From Pseudoduganella danionis (GTDB lineage: Bacteria > Pseudomonadota > Gammaproteobacteria > Burkholderiales > Burkholderiaceae_D), in NCBI RefSeq assembly GCF_009720775.1, contig NZ_WNKW01000001.1, positions 1,054,001 to 1,118,000 on the forward strand: 64,000 nt of DNA, written 5' to 3'. Shown piece by piece: positions 49,272 to 61,387 of this stretch (the stretch's first letter is position 1; the number at the start of each line of letters is the position of its first letter). The position numbers were made by a program, and so were the translations under genes. The notes below the pieces were generated by a model. The model worked only from the letters and a program-made list of their open reading frames with translations. It had not been told where the DNA came from and did not search any database.

Positions 49272-51176
49272 ATGAGCCAGCCCAATCAGTTTTCCCTGTT
49301 GATGCAACGCCGTTTCGCGCCGTTTTTCTGGACCCAATTCCTGGGGGCGCTCAACGATAATCTGTTCAAGACGGCGCTGGTGGTCATCATCACTTACGAT
49401 GCCCTGAGCTGGACCACGTTATCGCCCGCGCTGATTACCAACCTGATTCCGGGCCTGTTCATCCTGCCTTATGTGCTGTTCTCGGCCACGGCCGGGCAAT
49501 TGGCTGAAAAATACGAGAAGGGCGCGCTGACCCGGCTGGTGAAGTGGCTGGAGCTGGGCATCATGTCGCTGGCCGCGCTGGGCTGGTTCACCCACACTTT
49601 ATGGCTGCTGGTGCTGGGCGTGGTTGGCATGGGCGTGCATTCGACCCTGTTCGGCCCCGTCAAATATGCCTATCTGCCGCAGCAGCTACAGCCCGAGGAA
49701 CTGATGGGCGGGAATGGCGTGACGGAGATGGGCACTTTCGTCGGCATTCTGCTCGGTGAGATATTCGGCGCGCTGCTGGTGGTGCAGCACCCCCATGGCA
49801 TCGTTTATGAAGCGCTGGCTACGCTGGCCGTGGCGGCGCTGGGGCTGATCGCCAGCTATCGCATTCCGCACTCGCCCGCGCCGGTGCCGGAGCTGAAAGT
49901 GAGCTGGAATTTTATCGGCGAATCCGTGCGCAACATCGGCCATTCGCGCAAGAACCGCGTGGTGTTTCTGGCCATGCTGGGCAACTCGTGGTTCTGGTTC
50001 TATGGCGCGCTGGTGCTGGCCCAGTTCCCCGTGTTTGCCAAGGATAATCTGCATGGCGACCATAGCGTGTTCGTGCTGCTGCTGACGGTGTTTTCGCTCG
50101 GTGTCGGCTGCGGTTCGCTGCTGTGCGAACGCATGTCCGGCCGCAAAGTGGAAATCGGTCTGGTGCCGTTCGGTGCCATCGGCCTCACGCTGTTCGGTGC
50201 CGACTTGTATTTTGCCAGCCGCGGCATCAGCACCTTGCTGGCCCCGGCCGCGGCGGCGCAGTTCGATGCCATGGCCTTGCTGCATCAGCCGGGCGTGCTG
50301 CACATTCTGCTCGATGTGCTGCTGATAGGTTTGTTCGGCGGCTTCTACATCGTGCCGCTGTTCGCCTTGATCCAGACGCGCTGCGAACCATCGCACCTGT
50401 CGCGCACCATCGCCGGCATGAATATTCTGAATGCGCTGTTCATGGTGGCGGCGGCCGGACTGGCCATCGTGCTGCTGGGGCAGGGCTTCACCATACCCGA
50501 GCTATACCTCGTGACCGCGCTGCTGAACGCGCTGGTGGCGCTATACATCTTCTCGCTGGTGCCGGAATTCCTCATGCGCTTCCTGGCCTGGCTGCTGATC
50601 CAGACCGTGCACCGCGTGCGCAGCGTGGATGCGGAGCGCATTCCCGTCGATGGTGCTGCGGTGCTGGTGTGTAACCACGTGAGCTATGTCGACGCGATTG
50701 TGATCATGGCGGCCAGCCCGCGTCCCATCCGTTTCGTGATGGATCACCAGATTTTCAGAATGCCGTTGCTGGGCTGGGTGTTCCGCACTGCGCGCGCCAT
50801 ACCGATCGCGCCGGCCAAGGAAGATCCGTGGCTGATGGAGAAGGCTTTCGTCGATATCGCCCAGGCTTTGCACGAAGGTGATCTGGTGTGCATCTTCCCC
50901 GAGGGTCAGTTGACTCGTACGGGTGAACTCAATCCGTTCAAGAATGGCGTCAGCAAGATCGTTGAGCGCAGCAAGGTGCCGGTGATTCCTATGGCCTTGC
51001 GCGGCCTGTGGGGCCATCTGCTGAGCCGCAGCAGCGAGAACGTGTTCGAGCGGGCATTCCGCAGCGGCCTGCGTTCGCGGCTGGAGCTGGCCGTGGGCGA
51101 AGCCGTGGCGCCGCAGGATGTCACGCCCGAGCATTTGCAGCGGCTGGTGCTGGACCTGCGCGGCAACTGGAAATAA
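49272..51176 (+). CDS. MFS lysophospholipid transporter-acyltransferase fusion (LplT-PlsC)
   Basis: A 634-residue fusion. The N-terminal part (about 1-425) is an MFS transporter of the LplT type with about 12 membrane segments (FFWTQFLGALNDNLFKTALV). The C-terminal part (about 440-634) is a PlsC-type acyltransferase with NHVSYVD (HX4D) and FPEGQLTRTG. In E. coli LplT flips lysophosphatidylethanolamine inward, and Aas (PlsC domain plus acyl-ACP synthetase) reacylates it. Here transporter and acyltransferase are one chain, but the synthetase domain is absent. It probably recycles lysophospholipid at the inner membrane. It converges with the GGDEF gene across a perfect 30-base palindrome. Confidence 0.9.
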   Translation: MSQPNQFSLLMQRRFAPFFWTQFLGALNDNLFKTALVVIITYDALSWTTLSPALITNLIPGLFILPYVLFSATAGQLAEKYEKGALTRLVKWLELGIMSLAALGWFTHTLWLLVLGVVGMGVHSTLFGPVKYAYLPQQLQPEELMGGNGVTEMGTFVGILLGEIFGALLVVQHPHGIVYEALATLAVAALGLIASYRIPHSPAPVPELKVSWNFIGESVRNIGHSRKNRVVFLAMLGNSWFWFYGALVLAQFPVFAKDNLHGDHSVFVLLLTVFSLGVGCGSLLCERMSGRKVEIGLVPFGAIGLTLFGADLYFASRGISTLLAPAAAAQFDAMALLHQPGVLHILLDVLLIGLFGGFYIVPLFALIQTRCEPSHLSRTIAGMNILNALFMVAAAGLAIVLLGQGFTIPELYLVTALLNALVALYIFSLVPEFLMRFLAWLLIQTVHRVRSVDAERIPVDGAAVLVCNHVSYVDAIVIMAASPRPIRFVMDHQIFRMPLLGWVFRTARAIPIAPAKEDPWLMEKAFVDIAQALHEGDLVCIFPEGQLTRTGELNPFKNGVSKIVERSKVPVIPMALRGLWGHLLSRSSENVFERAFRSGLRSRLELAVGEAVAPQDVTPEHLQRLVLDLRGNWK

Positions 51177-51193
51177 GCCCGCAATCGTGGTGA

Positions 51194-51240
51194 GCCTGCA
51201 GGTACTAGGTAGTACCTGCAGGCAGCAGGCCCGTGCTGCC
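51194..51240. terminator. Two tandem hairpins between convergent genes
   Basis: GCCTGCAGGTACTA (51194-51207) and TAGTACCTGCAGGC (51210-51223) form a perfect 30-base palindrome. GGCAGCA (51221-51227) pairs with TGCTGCC (51234-51240) in a second hairpin that shares three bases with the first. There is no T-run on either strand. They fill the 67-base gap between converging genes and probably serve as a bidirectional barrier or mRNA 3' ends. Confidence 0.6.
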
Positions 51241-51243
51241 GGC

Positions 51244-53391
<2,148 letters not shown>

Positions 53392-53533
53392 GTACAGACG
53401 ACCAGAATAATGACTGTCGGAAATAAATCATTGTAGCACCGGGCTGTGCGCGGAGCCCTGTCCTATGGGCAAATTCCTTGCTTGACGCCACTAATTCGCC
53501 ACGTTCTAGATGGGTTTTTCAAAAAAATGTTGC

Positions 53534-53564
53534 TTGACTTAATTAGAATGATCGTTCATTCTAA
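53534..53564 (+). promoter_or_regulatory. Efflux operon promoter with perfect TetR-type operator
   Basis: TTGACT (53534-53539), 17 bases, then CATTCT (53557-53562). Across spacer and -10 lies a perfect inverted repeat: TTAGAATGA (53543-53551), TCGT, TCATTCTAA (53556-53564). Binding of a TetR dimer here would block RNA polymerase. The natural candidate repressor is encoded at the end of the same gene cluster (59538). Confidence 0.75.
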
Positions 53565-53599
53565 CGTCTGTGCTTATTTTTTACACAGAAAGAATTCAT

Positions 53600-54802
53600 A
53601 TGGAAGCTCGTTTCTGCCCCCCGAATCTGCGCACGACCAGCCTCGTCGCACTCATTTCAGCCAGCGCTGTGCTCAGCCTCAGCGCTTGCTCCCACTCCAG
53701 CTCCGAAGCACCTCATGCGCAGGTGGCGGAGGTGGGCGTTTTCAAGGTAGCGCCGGAAGCGCTACAGATCAGCACCGAACTGCCGGGCCGCACCAGCGCC
53801 TATCAGGTGGCCGAAGTGCGCCCGCAGGTTGGTGGGCTGGTCCGGAAACGTCTGTTTGTCGAAGGCGCCGATGTGCAGGCTGGCGCCGCGCTGTACCAGA
53901 TCGATGCAGCCAGCTATCAGGCCGCCCACCAGTCGGCCAAGGCGGCACTGGCCAAGGCGCAGGCGAATCTGCTGAGCAGCGCTCCCAAGGCAGCGCGCTA
54001 CAAGGAGCTGCTGGCCATCGAAGGCGTGAGCAAGCAGGATTACGACGATGCCGTGGCCGCGTACGAGCAGGCCAAGGCTGATGTGGCGGTGGCTACTGCT
54101 GCACTCGAAACGGCCAGCATCAACCTGCAGTACACCAAGGTGGAAGCGCCTATCAGTGGCCGTATCAGCCGTTCCAGCGTCACGGCCGGTGCGCTCGTGA
54201 CGGCAGGACAGAGCACGGCGCTGGCCACCGTGCAGCAGCTCGACCCTATCTATGTGGATGTAACGCAGTCGAGCGAGGACTTGCTGCGCCTGAAGCGCGA
54301 ACTCGAAAGCGGCAGCCTGAAACGCGGTGCACAGCAGGCCAGCGTGCATCTGCTGCTGTCGGACGGCAGCCGCTATGCGCAGGAAGGCAAGCTGCAGTTT
54401 TCCGATGTGACGGTGGACCCGGGTACGGGCAATGTGACGCTGCGCGCCATCTTCCCCAACCCGCGTCATGATCTGCTGCCCGGCATGTTCGTGCGCGCCG
54501 TGGTCGATGCTGGCGTCAACGAGCAGGCCATCGCCGTGCCGCAGCAGGGCGTGAGCCGCAACCAGAAAGGCGAGGCGACGGCGATGGTGCTGAACCCGCA
54601 GGGCAAGGTCGAGCAGCGCACGCTGGTGACAGGCGGGACGCGTGGCGATAAATGGCTGGTCAAGTCCGGCCTCAAGGCTGGCGATCTGGTGATCGTGGAA
54701 GGCTTGCAGAAAGTGCAGCCGGGCGCGCCAGCACAAGTAGCGAAACCGGCAGCAGCGACGGCGCAAGCGAGCAGCGTCGCCCAGCACGGCAACGCGCAAT
54801 AA
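53600..54802 (+). CDS. RND efflux periplasmic adaptor (AcrA/MexA family)
   Basis: Membrane fusion lipoprotein of 400 residues. Start ATG 53600 is preceded by AGAAAG and gives a lipoprotein signal with lipobox LSAC at about residues 26-29. The lipoyl/barrel-sandwich halves (TSAYQVAEVRPQVGGLVRKRLF and TKVEAPISGRISRSSVTAGALV) flank an alpha-helical hairpin. The beta-barrel and membrane-proximal domains follow. It links the RND pump to the outer-membrane channel. The pump gene starts 12 bases downstream. Confidence 0.93.
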   Translation: MEARFCPPNLRTTSLVALISASAVLSLSACSHSSSEAPHAQVAEVGVFKVAPEALQISTELPGRTSAYQVAEVRPQVGGLVRKRLFVEGADVQAGAALYQIDAASYQAAHQSAKAALAKAQANLLSSAPKAARYKELLAIEGVSKQDYDDAVAAYEQAKADVAVATAALETASINLQYTKVEAPISGRISRSSVTAGALVTAGQSTALATVQQLDPIYVDVTQSSEDLLRLKRELESGSLKRGAQQASVHLLLSDGSRYAQEGKLQFSDVTVDPGTGNVTLRAIFPNPRHDLLPGMFVRAVVDAGVNEQAIAVPQQGVSRNQKGEATAMVLNPQGKVEQRTLVTGGTRGDKWLVKSGLKAGDLVIVEGLQKVQPGAPAQVAKPAAATAQASSVAQHGNAQ

Positions 54803-54814
54803 GGGAGGCAGCTT

Positions 54815-57800
54815 ATGTCAAGATTTTTTATAGACCGGCCTATCTTTGCGTGGGTGGTCGCCATCGTCATCATGCTGGCGGGCGCGATAGCCATCACCGG
54901 CCTGCCGATAGCCCAATACCCTAGCATTGCGCCGCCATCGATTTCGATTACCGGTTCCTATCCGGGTGCTTCCGCCAAGACTGTGGAAGATGCGGTCACG
55001 CAGGTGATCGAACAGAAAATGAAGGGCATCGATGGCTTGCGCTATATGTCTTCGTCCAGCGATGGCACGGGCGGCATCAGCATCACGCTGACCTTCAAGA
55101 GCGGCACCAATCCCGATATCGCGCAGGTGCAGGTGCAGAACAAGCTGCAACTGGCCACGCCGCTGCTGCCGGCCATCGTTACCCAGCAGGGGCTGGTGGT
55201 GACCAAAGCCACCATGAACTTCCTGATGGTGCTGGGCTTCGTTTCGGAAGACGGCAAGATGACGCAGGCCGATCTGGGCGACTACGTGGCTTCCGATGTG
55301 ATCGATAGCCTGAGCCGCGTCGAAGGCGTGGGCGATGTGACTTCGTTCGGTGCGCAGTATGCGATGCGGATCTGGCTCGATCCAGCCAAGCTGCATAGCT
55401 ACCAATTGACGCCAGCCGAGGTTTCGGCGGCCATCCAGGCACAGAATGCCGAAGTCTCGGCTGGTGAACTGGGTGGTGCGCCTGCAGTGCCGGGGCAGCA
55501 ACTGAATGCCACCGTGTCGGCCCAGAGCCGCCTGCAGACGCCCGAGCAGTTCGGTGCGATTCTGCTGAAGACGGCCAGCAGCGGGGCGACTGTGTATCTG
55601 CGCGATGTGGCGCGCATCGAACTCGGTAGCGAGAACTACAATGTGCTGGCGCGCTACAACGGCAAGCCGGCAACGGGTGTGGCCGTGAAGCTGGCCACGG
55701 GTGCCAATGCGCTCGATACGGCCAAAGCCGTGAAAGCCAAGATCGGCCAGATGGAAAAGCAGTTCCCTGTGGGGATGAAGGCCGTAGTAGCGTATGACAC
55801 CACGCCGTTCGTCAAGCTGTCCATCGAAGAAGTGGTGAAGACGCTGGTGGAAGCGGTGCTGCTGGTCTTCCTCGTGATGTATCTGTTCCTGCAGAACTTC
55901 CGCGCCACGCTGATTCCGACCATGGCCGTGCCGGTGGTCCTGCTGGGTACTTTCGCCATCCTGTCCGCGTTCGGCTATTCGATCAATACGTTGACCATGT
56001 TCGCCATGGTGCTGGCCATCGGCCTGCTGGTGGACGATGCGATCGTGGTGGTGGAAAACGTCGAGCGCGTGATGACGGAAGAGGGCCTGTCGCCGTTGGA
56101 AGCCACGCGTAAATCCATGGGCCAGATCAGCGGCGCACTGGTAGGTATTGCGCTGGTGCTGTCGGCCGTGTTCGTGCCTATGGCTTTCTTCGGCGGTTCG
56201 ACCGGCGTGATCTATCGCCAGTTCGCGATCACCATCGTCTCGGCCATGGTGCTGTCCGTGCTGGTGGCGATGGTGTTCACGCCTGCACTATGCGCCACCT
56301 TGCTCAAGCCGGTGGAAAAAGGCCACCATGCCAGCAATACCGGCTTCTTCGGCTGGTTTAACCGCAGCTTCGAGCGTGGCAGCAGCACTTATCAGGGCTG
56401 GGTCAGTGCGATCCTGAACCGTCAGGGCCGTACGCTGGTGCTGTATGGCGTGCTGCTGGCGGCCCTGGCTGCGCTGTTCATGCGCTTGCCGACGTCCTTC
56501 CTGCCGGAAGAAGATCAGGGCGTGCTGTTTGCCCAGATCCAGCTACCGACGGGTGCAACCCAGCAGCGCACGCTGAAGGTGATCGAACAGGTCGAGCAGC
56601 ATTTCATGAACGAGGAAAAAGCGGCCGTCGATTCCGTGTTTGCCGTGGCAGGCTTCAGCTTCAGCGGCAATGGCCAGAATACCGGTATCGCCTTCGTGCG
56701 CATGAAGGACTGGTCGGAGCGCAAAGGCGCCGCCATGCGCGTGGATGCCATAGTTGGCCGTGCCATGGGCAGCTTCTCGCGCATCAAGGATGCGATGGTG
56801 TTTGCCTTTGCACCGCCGGCCGTGATCGAACTGGGGAATGCCAGCGGCTTCGATTTGCAATTGCAGGACCGCGGTGGTGTGGGCCATGAAGCACTGATGG
56901 CAGCACGTAACCAGATGCTGGGCATGGCGGCACAGAACCCGCTGCTGATGGCCGTACGCCCGAACGGGCAGGACGATACTCCGCAGTACAAGATCACCAT
57001 TGATCAGCAGAAGGCTGCGGCACTGGGCCTGTCCATCGACGAGGTGAACAAGGTACTCAGCACGGCATGGGGTAGCGCCTACGTCAACGATTTCGTCGAT
57101 CGTGGCCGCGTCAAGAAAGTGTATATGCAGGGTGCGGCCGAGTCGCGCATGGCGCCGGAAGATCTGGGTAAATGGTTTGCCCGCAATGCCAAAGGCGAGA
57201 TGGTGCCATTCTCGGCCTTCGCCAGCGGCCAGTGGATCTACGCTTCGCCACGGCTGGAGCGCTACAACGGCATGCCATCCACCGAAATCCTCGGCATGCC
57301 GGCTCCGGGTCTGAGCTCCGGTGTGGCGATGGCGGAAATCGAAAAGATGGCGGCCAAGCTGCCACCCGGTATTGCCTACGAATGGACCGGCCTGTCGACG
57401 GAAGAACGTGATTCCGGTTCGCAGACCACCCAGTTGTATGCGCTGTCGCTGCTGATCGTGTTCCTCTGTCTGGCGGCACTGTATGAGAGCTGGTCGATTC
57501 CGTTCTCGGTGCTGCTGGTGGTGCCGCTGGGTGTGATCGGCGCCGTGCTGGCTACCTTTGTGTTCAAGCTGTCGAACGACGTGTACTTTCAGGTAGGCCT
57601 GCTGACGGTGATCGGTCTGGCGGCGAAGAATGCGATTCTGATCGTGGAGTTTGCCAAGGAGTTGCAGGAGCAGGGCGTGGCGCTGAAACAGGCGACGCTG
57701 CAGGCAGTGCGCCTGCGTCTGCGGCCGATTCTGATGACGTCGATCGCTTTCGGTCTGGGCGTGTTGCCACTGGCACTGGCCAGCGGCGCCGGTTCCGGTA

Positions 57801-57949
57801 GCCAGAATGCGATCGGTGTCGGGGTGCTGGGCGGTATGCTGTCGGCCACCTTCCTCGGCATCTTCTTTGTACCGCTGTTCTTTGTGCTGGTGCGCGGCTA
57901 CTTCGCGCAGAAAAAAGCTGCGCCAGCCAGCGCTGTGGAGGCCAACTAA
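54815..57949 (+). CDS. RND multidrug efflux pump (HAE1/AcrB family)
   Basis: Inner-membrane proton/drug antiporter of 1044 residues, the AcrB length. The N-terminus [20 protein letters not shown] is diagnostic of the HAE1 group. The proton-relay Asp pair is in [18 protein letters not shown] near residue 407 and the Lys in [23 protein letters not shown] ribosome binding site lies before the start. It exports hydrophobic or amphipathic compounds; the exact range is unknown. It lies between the adaptor and outer-membrane channel genes. Confidence 0.95.
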   Translation: MSRFFIDRPIFAWVVAIVIMLAGAIAITGLPIAQYPSIAPPSISITGSYPGASAKTVEDAVTQVIEQKMKGIDGLRYMSSSSDGTGGISITLTFKSGTNPDIAQVQVQNKLQLATPLLPAIVTQQGLVVTKATMNFLMVLGFVSEDGKMTQADLGDYVASDVIDSLSRVEGVGDVTSFGAQYAMRIWLDPAKLHSYQLTPAEVSAAIQAQNAEVSAGELGGAPAVPGQQLNATVSAQSRLQTPEQFGAILLKTASSGATVYLRDVARIELGSENYNVLARYNGKPATGVAVKLATGANALDTAKAVKAKIGQMEKQFPVGMKAVVAYDTTPFVKLSIEEVVKTLVEAVLLVFLVMYLFLQNFRATLIPTMAVPVVLLGTFAILSAFGYSINTLTMFAMVLAIGLLVDDAIVVVENVERVMTEEGLSPLEATRKSMGQISGALVGIALVLSAVFVPMAFFGGSTGVIYRQFAITIVSAMVLSVLVAMVFTPALCATLLKPVEKGHHASNTGFFGWFNRSFERGSSTYQGWVSAILNRQGRTLVLYGVLLAALAALFMRLPTSFLPEEDQGVLFAQIQLPTGATQQRTLKVIEQVEQHFMNEEKAAVDSVFAVAGFSFSGNGQNTGIAFVRMKDWSERKGAAMRVDAIVGRAMGSFSRIKDAMVFAFAPPAVIELGNASGFDLQLQDRGGVGHEALMAARNQMLGMAAQNPLLMAVRPNGQDDTPQYKITIDQQKAAALGLSIDEVNKVLSTAWGSAYVNDFVDRGRVKKVYMQGAAESRMAPEDLGKWFARNAKGEMVPFSAFASGQWIYASPRLERYNGMPSTEILGMPAPGLSSGVAMAEIEKMAAKLPPGIAYEWTGLSTEERDSGSQTTQLYALSLLIVFLCLAALYESWSIPFSVLLVVPLGVIGAVLATFVFKLSNDVYFQVGLLTVIGLAAKNAILIVEFAKELQEQGVALKQATLQAVRLRLRPILMTSIAFGLGVLPLALASGAGSGSQNAIGVGVLGGMLSATFLGIFFVPLFFVLVRGYFAQKKAAPASAVEAN

Positions 57950-57951
57950 TC

Positions 57952-59400
57952 ATGAAAATGAGCATGCAAAAAACTCTGATCTCTGTGGCCGCGCTGGCGT
58001 TGCTGGCCGGTTGCAGTCTGGCACCCGTGCTACCGCAAGCCAGCAGCGGCGTGCATGCGGCATGGCCGCAAGGCGATGCCTACAAGGCGCTGCCGCAGGC
58101 TGCCAACGATGACCAGCCGGCATCGGAAATTCTGTGGCGCGACTATTTTGCCGATGCCAGCCTGCGCGAAGTGATTGCACTGGCACTCGCGAACAACCGT
58201 GATCTGCGCGTGTCGGCGCTGAATATCGACAAGGCCAAGGCCCAGTACAGCATAGACAGTGCGGCGCTGCTGCCCAAGCTGTCGGCCAATGTGGGTCAGA
58301 CGGCCAGCCGTACGCCAGCAACCATGAGCGCCACCGGTGCGGCGCAGATCAACCGCCAGTACAGCGGCGGCCTGAGTATGGCGGCCTATGAACTGGACTT
58401 CTTCGGCAAGTTGCGCAATCTGTCGGAAGCGGGGCTGCAAAGCTATCTGGCGACGGAAGAAGCGCGCCGCGCCCAGCAGATTACGCTGGTGGCCGAAGTG
58501 GCCAATGCCTACCTGACATTGGGTGCCGATCAGCAGCGTCTGAAGCTGGCGAACGACACGCTGCAAAGCCAGCTACTTAGCTATCATCTGATACAGAAGC
58601 GCCAGGCCGGCGGCATCAGTTCCGGCGTCGATCTGTATGAAGCCCAGAGCAGTGTGGAAGCGGCCCGCAGCGATGTAGCGCTGTACACGGCGCAAGTGGC
58701 GCTCGATGTGAATGCATTGCGTCTGCTGGTGGGCGCCGAAGTGCCTGCGGCGCTGCTGCCGGCTGCTGCACTGCAGCTGAATTCCACGCTGGCGGCCATC
58801 CCCACCGGCTTGCCGTCGGACGTGCTGACCAGCCGCCCCGATGTGCAGGAAGCTGAGCGCGCGCTGCGGGCAGCAAATGCGAATATCGGTGTGGCCCGCG
58901 CGGCCTTCCTGCCCAGCATTTCTCTGACGGCCAGTGGCGGTAGCGCCAGCAGCAGCCTGAATGGCCTGTTCAAAGCCGGTTCGTCGACGTGGAGCTTCAT
59001 CCCCCAGATTAATCTGCCGATTTTTGACGGGGGTGTGAACCGCGCGAATCTGAACATCGCCAAAGCCAACCGCGATATCTCGCTGGCCCAGTATGAAAAG
59101 GCCATCCAGTCGGCCTTGCGCGAAGTGTCCGATGCGCTGGCCCAGCGCGGTACGCTGGTGCAGCGCGTCGATGCGCAGACCGCGCTGGTGTCGGCGGCCG
59201 ACAAGAGCTACCGCATCCACGATGCGCGCTACCGTCAGGGCAGCGAATCGCATCTGGCTGCGCTGGTAGCGCAGCGTGCGCTGTACGTGGCGCAGCAGGG
59301 GCTGATCGGCGCACAGTTGGAGCAGTCCAGCAACGCGGTGGCACTGTACAAGGTGCTTGGTGGCGGCTGGCAGCCGGAGAGCGCCAGCCCGCGCAGCTAA
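57952..59400 (+). CDS. Outer-membrane efflux lipoprotein (OprM/NodT family)
   Basis: Trimeric outer-membrane channel of 482 residues for the RND pump. It has a lipoprotein signal with lipobox LAGC (Cys near residue 22), then two repeats of the TolC fold with long helices. Typical segments are EILWRDYFADASLREVIALALANNRDLR, YELDFFGKLRNLSEAG, and GLPSDVLTSRPDVQEAERAL. ATG 57952 is two bases after the pump stop, with GGAGG upstream; two further in-frame ATGs lie within five codons. Confidence 0.92.
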   Translation: MKMSMQKTLISVAALALLAGCSLAPVLPQASSGVHAAWPQGDAYKALPQAANDDQPASEILWRDYFADASLREVIALALANNRDLRVSALNIDKAKAQYSIDSAALLPKLSANVGQTASRTPATMSATGAAQINRQYSGGLSMAAYELDFFGKLRNLSEAGLQSYLATEEARRAQQITLVAEVANAYLTLGADQQRLKLANDTLQSQLLSYHLIQKRQAGGISSGVDLYEAQSSVEAARSDVALYTAQVALDVNALRLLVGAEVPAALLPAAALQLNSTLAAIPTGLPSDVLTSRPDVQEAERALRAANANIGVARAAFLPSISLTASGGSASSSLNGLFKAGSSTWSFIPQINLPIFDGGVNRANLNIAKANRDISLAQYEKAIQSALREVSDALAQRGTLVQRVDAQTALVSAADKSYRIHDARYRQGSESHLAALVAQRALYVAQQGLIGAQLEQSSNAVALYKVLGGGWQPESASPRS

Positions 59401-59537
59401 TGTGCCGTGCGGGCGGGCAGGGCGGCGGTGTTGTTTGGCCGTCGCACTGCCGGCCCGCCAAATTGACAAATGCCGTATGCTTCGCCACAGTACCGCCTCA
59501 CCTTCGCCACTCGCCAGACCATAGACTAGGAACCAGC

Positions 59538-60152
59538 ATGAGCACAGCTCCCGTAAAACGCCGTACCGATCCCGAGCGCGCCCAGCAGCGGCGTAATCAG
59601 GTACTCGAAGCCGCGGCGCTGTGCTTTGCCCGCAGCGGCTTCCATGGCGCCAGCATGGCGGAGATCTCCAAGCAGGCCGGCATGAGTGCGGGCCATATCT
59701 ACAACTACTTCGACAGCAAGGATGCCATCATCCTGGCGTTTGTGGAGCGCGAAGCGGAGCACGTGGCTGGTCTGCTGCGTGATCTCGATAGCCGTGACGA
59801 TCCGCTGGAAGCCATGCTCGAAGACGCGCCCATGCACGTGGCCGAGTCGCTCGATCCGCAGCCGTGGCATATGCCGCTGGAGATGTATTCGGAAGCGTCG
59901 CGCAATCCCGTGATAGCGGCCAAGCTCAAGGAAGTCGATGAGCGCGCCCATAACCAGTTACGTGAACTGGTCCGGCGTGGTCGCGAGCAGCGCCAGCTGC
60001 CGGTGGACGATACCTTGTTGGACGGCCGGCTGAATACGCTGGTGACGTTTTTTCACGGCCTGCCCGTGCGCGGCATCCAGCGGCCGGACATGAACCGCGA
60101 GGCGCTGGTGGAAGGATTCCGCTGCGCGATGCGGGCTTTGCTACTCAGTTAA
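59538..60152 (+). CDS. TetR-family repressor of the efflux operon
   Basis: A 204-residue TetR regulator. The N-terminal helix-turn-helix (about 15-65) contains GFHGASMAEISKQAGMSAGHIYNYFDSKDAIILAF. The C-terminal ligand domain is variable. Start ATG 59538 has AGG at -10; the open frame upstream to 59400 has no family similarity. It lies 137 bases after the channel gene on the same strand and probably represses the promoter at 53534, thereby controlling itself if co-transcribed. Confidence 0.88.
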   Translation: MSTAPVKRRTDPERAQQRRNQVLEAAALCFARSGFHGASMAEISKQAGMSAGHIYNYFDSKDAIILAFVEREAEHVAGLLRDLDSRDDPLEAMLEDAPMHVAESLDPQPWHMPLEMYSEASRNPVIAAKLKEVDERAHNQLRELVRRGREQRQLPVDDTLLDGRLNTLVTFFHGLPVRGIQRPDMNREALVEGFRCAMRALLLS

Positions 60153-60195
60153 AGCTGTCCCGGATGCAAGCGACGTTGGCCGCTTGAAAGCAAAC

Positions 60196-60225
60196 ATGAC
60201 AAATGCTTAAAGTGGCTGTTATAAT
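60196..60225 (+). promoter_or_regulatory. Promoter of tRNA-Pro
   Basis: ATGACA (60196-60201), an 18-base spacer and a perfect TATAAT (60220-60225). Transcription would start about 5 bases before the mature tRNA. Confidence 0.7.
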
Positions 60226-60236
60226 TTAATTCTAGT

Positions 60237-60313
60237 CGGGGCGTAGCGCAGCCTGGTAGCGTACTTGCATGGGGTGCAAGGGGTCGGAAGTTCGAATCTT
60301 CTCGCCCCGACCA
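60237..60313 (+). tRNA. tRNA-Pro (anticodon GGG)
   Basis: A full cloverleaf is readable. The acceptor stem CGGGGCG pairs with CGCCCCG (60303-60309). The anticodon stem CTTGC/GCAAG holds loop ATGGGGT with anticodon GGG at 60271-60273, reading CCC and CCU. The T-arm has the TTCGAAT loop, the discriminator is A and CCA is encoded. A C at position 1 is typical of bacterial tRNA-Pro. It has its own promoter and terminator. No integrated element is seen at its 3' end. Confidence 0.97.
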
Positions 60314-60329
60314 GAAGAATCAAAGACTT

Positions 60330-60360
60330 AGGCCAATCTATGGATTGGCCTTTTTCTTTT
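60330..60360 (+). terminator. Intrinsic terminator of tRNA-Pro
   Basis: AGGCCAATC (60330-60338) pairs with GATTGGCCT (60343-60351) over a 4-base loop, followed by TTTTCTTTT. It lies between the tRNA and the convergent LysR gene. Confidence 0.9.
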
Positions 60361-60384
60361 CCGGCCTCAGTGCCTTAATGTTGC

Positions 60385-61269
60385 CTAAGTAATTGCCGGA
60401 ATCTGCTGATCCGGTTGCGCTGGCAGCAGCTCCAGTAAAGCCTGTAACTGCGGCGTGACGGCGTCGCGCCGCCATACCAGCCAGGTGTCTAGCCAGCGCC
60501 ATGCTTCGGCCACGGGCCAGACGCTGACCTGATCGTGGCCGGGCATACTCTCCAGCATTTTGCGCGGCATCATGGCCAGCCCGCCGCCCGCGATCACGCA
60601 GGCCAGCATGCTGTGGTAGGACTCCATTTCGTAGATCTTGCCCGGCATGGCCAGTCCGGCGCGGAACCATTCCTCGAAATGCCTGCGGTAGCTGCAATGG
60701 CTGCGGAAGGCATACAGATTGCGGCCAGCCAGCTCGCTGGCACAACTGAAGGCCGGCTGCGAGCGCGGTGCGATGATCAGCATTTCTTCCCGATACACGG
60801 CGCGCCCCTCCAGTGCCGGATGCAGCAGCGGAGTATGGACGAAAGCAGCCGTGCAGTGGCCGGACAGCACTTGCTCCAGCATGAGCCCCGAAGCCCCCGT
60901 GGTGAGTTCGAGCTGGATGTGCGGGTAGCGCTGGTGGAAGGTCGCCAGCAGGGGCGGGATGCGTACGGCAGCAGTGCTTTCCATAGAACCCAGCGTCAGC
61001 GTGCCCAGCGCGGCGCCGCCGCTGACGGCTTGGCGCGCTTCGGCCACCAGCGCCAGTATGCGGCGGCTGTATTCCAGCAGGCTGTGGCCGGCTGGTGCCA
61101 GTTGCAGGCGCTGGTTGCTGCGGATAAATAGCTGCACGCCGAGTGCCTCTTCCAGCTGGCGCAAACGGGTGGTGACATTCGACGGCACACGATGCAGGCG
61201 CTGGGCGGCACCAGCCACGCTGCCGCATTCGGCGACCGCCTGAAAGATTTCCAGTTCCGAGAGTTTCAT
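60385..61269 (-). CDS. LysR-family transcriptional regulator
   Basis: A 294-residue LysR regulator. The N-terminal winged helix is [40 protein letters not shown], and the effector-binding domain covers about residues 90-290. The [16 protein letters not shown] form resembles the CynR/PtxR-like branch that often controls divergent transporter genes. The divergent neighbour is an EamA-type exporter with an inverted repeat between them, so it probably regulates that gene and itself. Confidence 0.9.
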   Translation of the reverse strand: MKLSELEIFQAVAECGSVAGAAQRLHRVPSNVTTRLRQLEEALGVQLFIRSNQRLQLAPAGHSLLEYSRRILALVAEARQAVSGGAALGTLTLGSMESTAAVRIPPLLATFHQRYPHIQLELTTGASGLMLEQVLSGHCTAAFVHTPLLHPALEGRAVYREEMLIIAPRSQPAFSCASELAGRNLYAFRSHCSYRRHFEEWFRAGLAMPGKIYEMESYHSMLACVIAGGGLAMMPRKMLESMPGHDQVSVWPVAEAWRWLDTWLVWRRDAVTPQLQALLELLPAQPDQQIPAIT

Positions 61270-61280
61270 ATTCTCAATTT

Positions 61281-61307
61281 GTGAATGGTTTATGCTTAAT
61301 TATTCAC
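61281..61307. promoter_or_regulatory. Inverted repeat between lysR and eamA genes
   Basis: GTGAAT (61281-61286) and ATTCAC (61302-61307) are separated by 15 bases. A wide dyad of this kind in a divergent LysR-target region fits a LysR recognition site. It lies 11 bases from the lysR start and 80 bases from the EamA-family start. Confidence 0.5.
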
Positions 61308-61387
61308 TTTTTTATGGGTTTGTGCCACGCTAAGCTGTGCTCTGTTGATGGCAGCCGTCTGCCATCCGTTTGACTGGCAGGATTTCT

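Noticed and set aside
60237..60360. tRNA-Pro as an integration site
   Set aside because: No integrase gene, no repeat of the tRNA 3' end within the window and ordinary genes on both sides.
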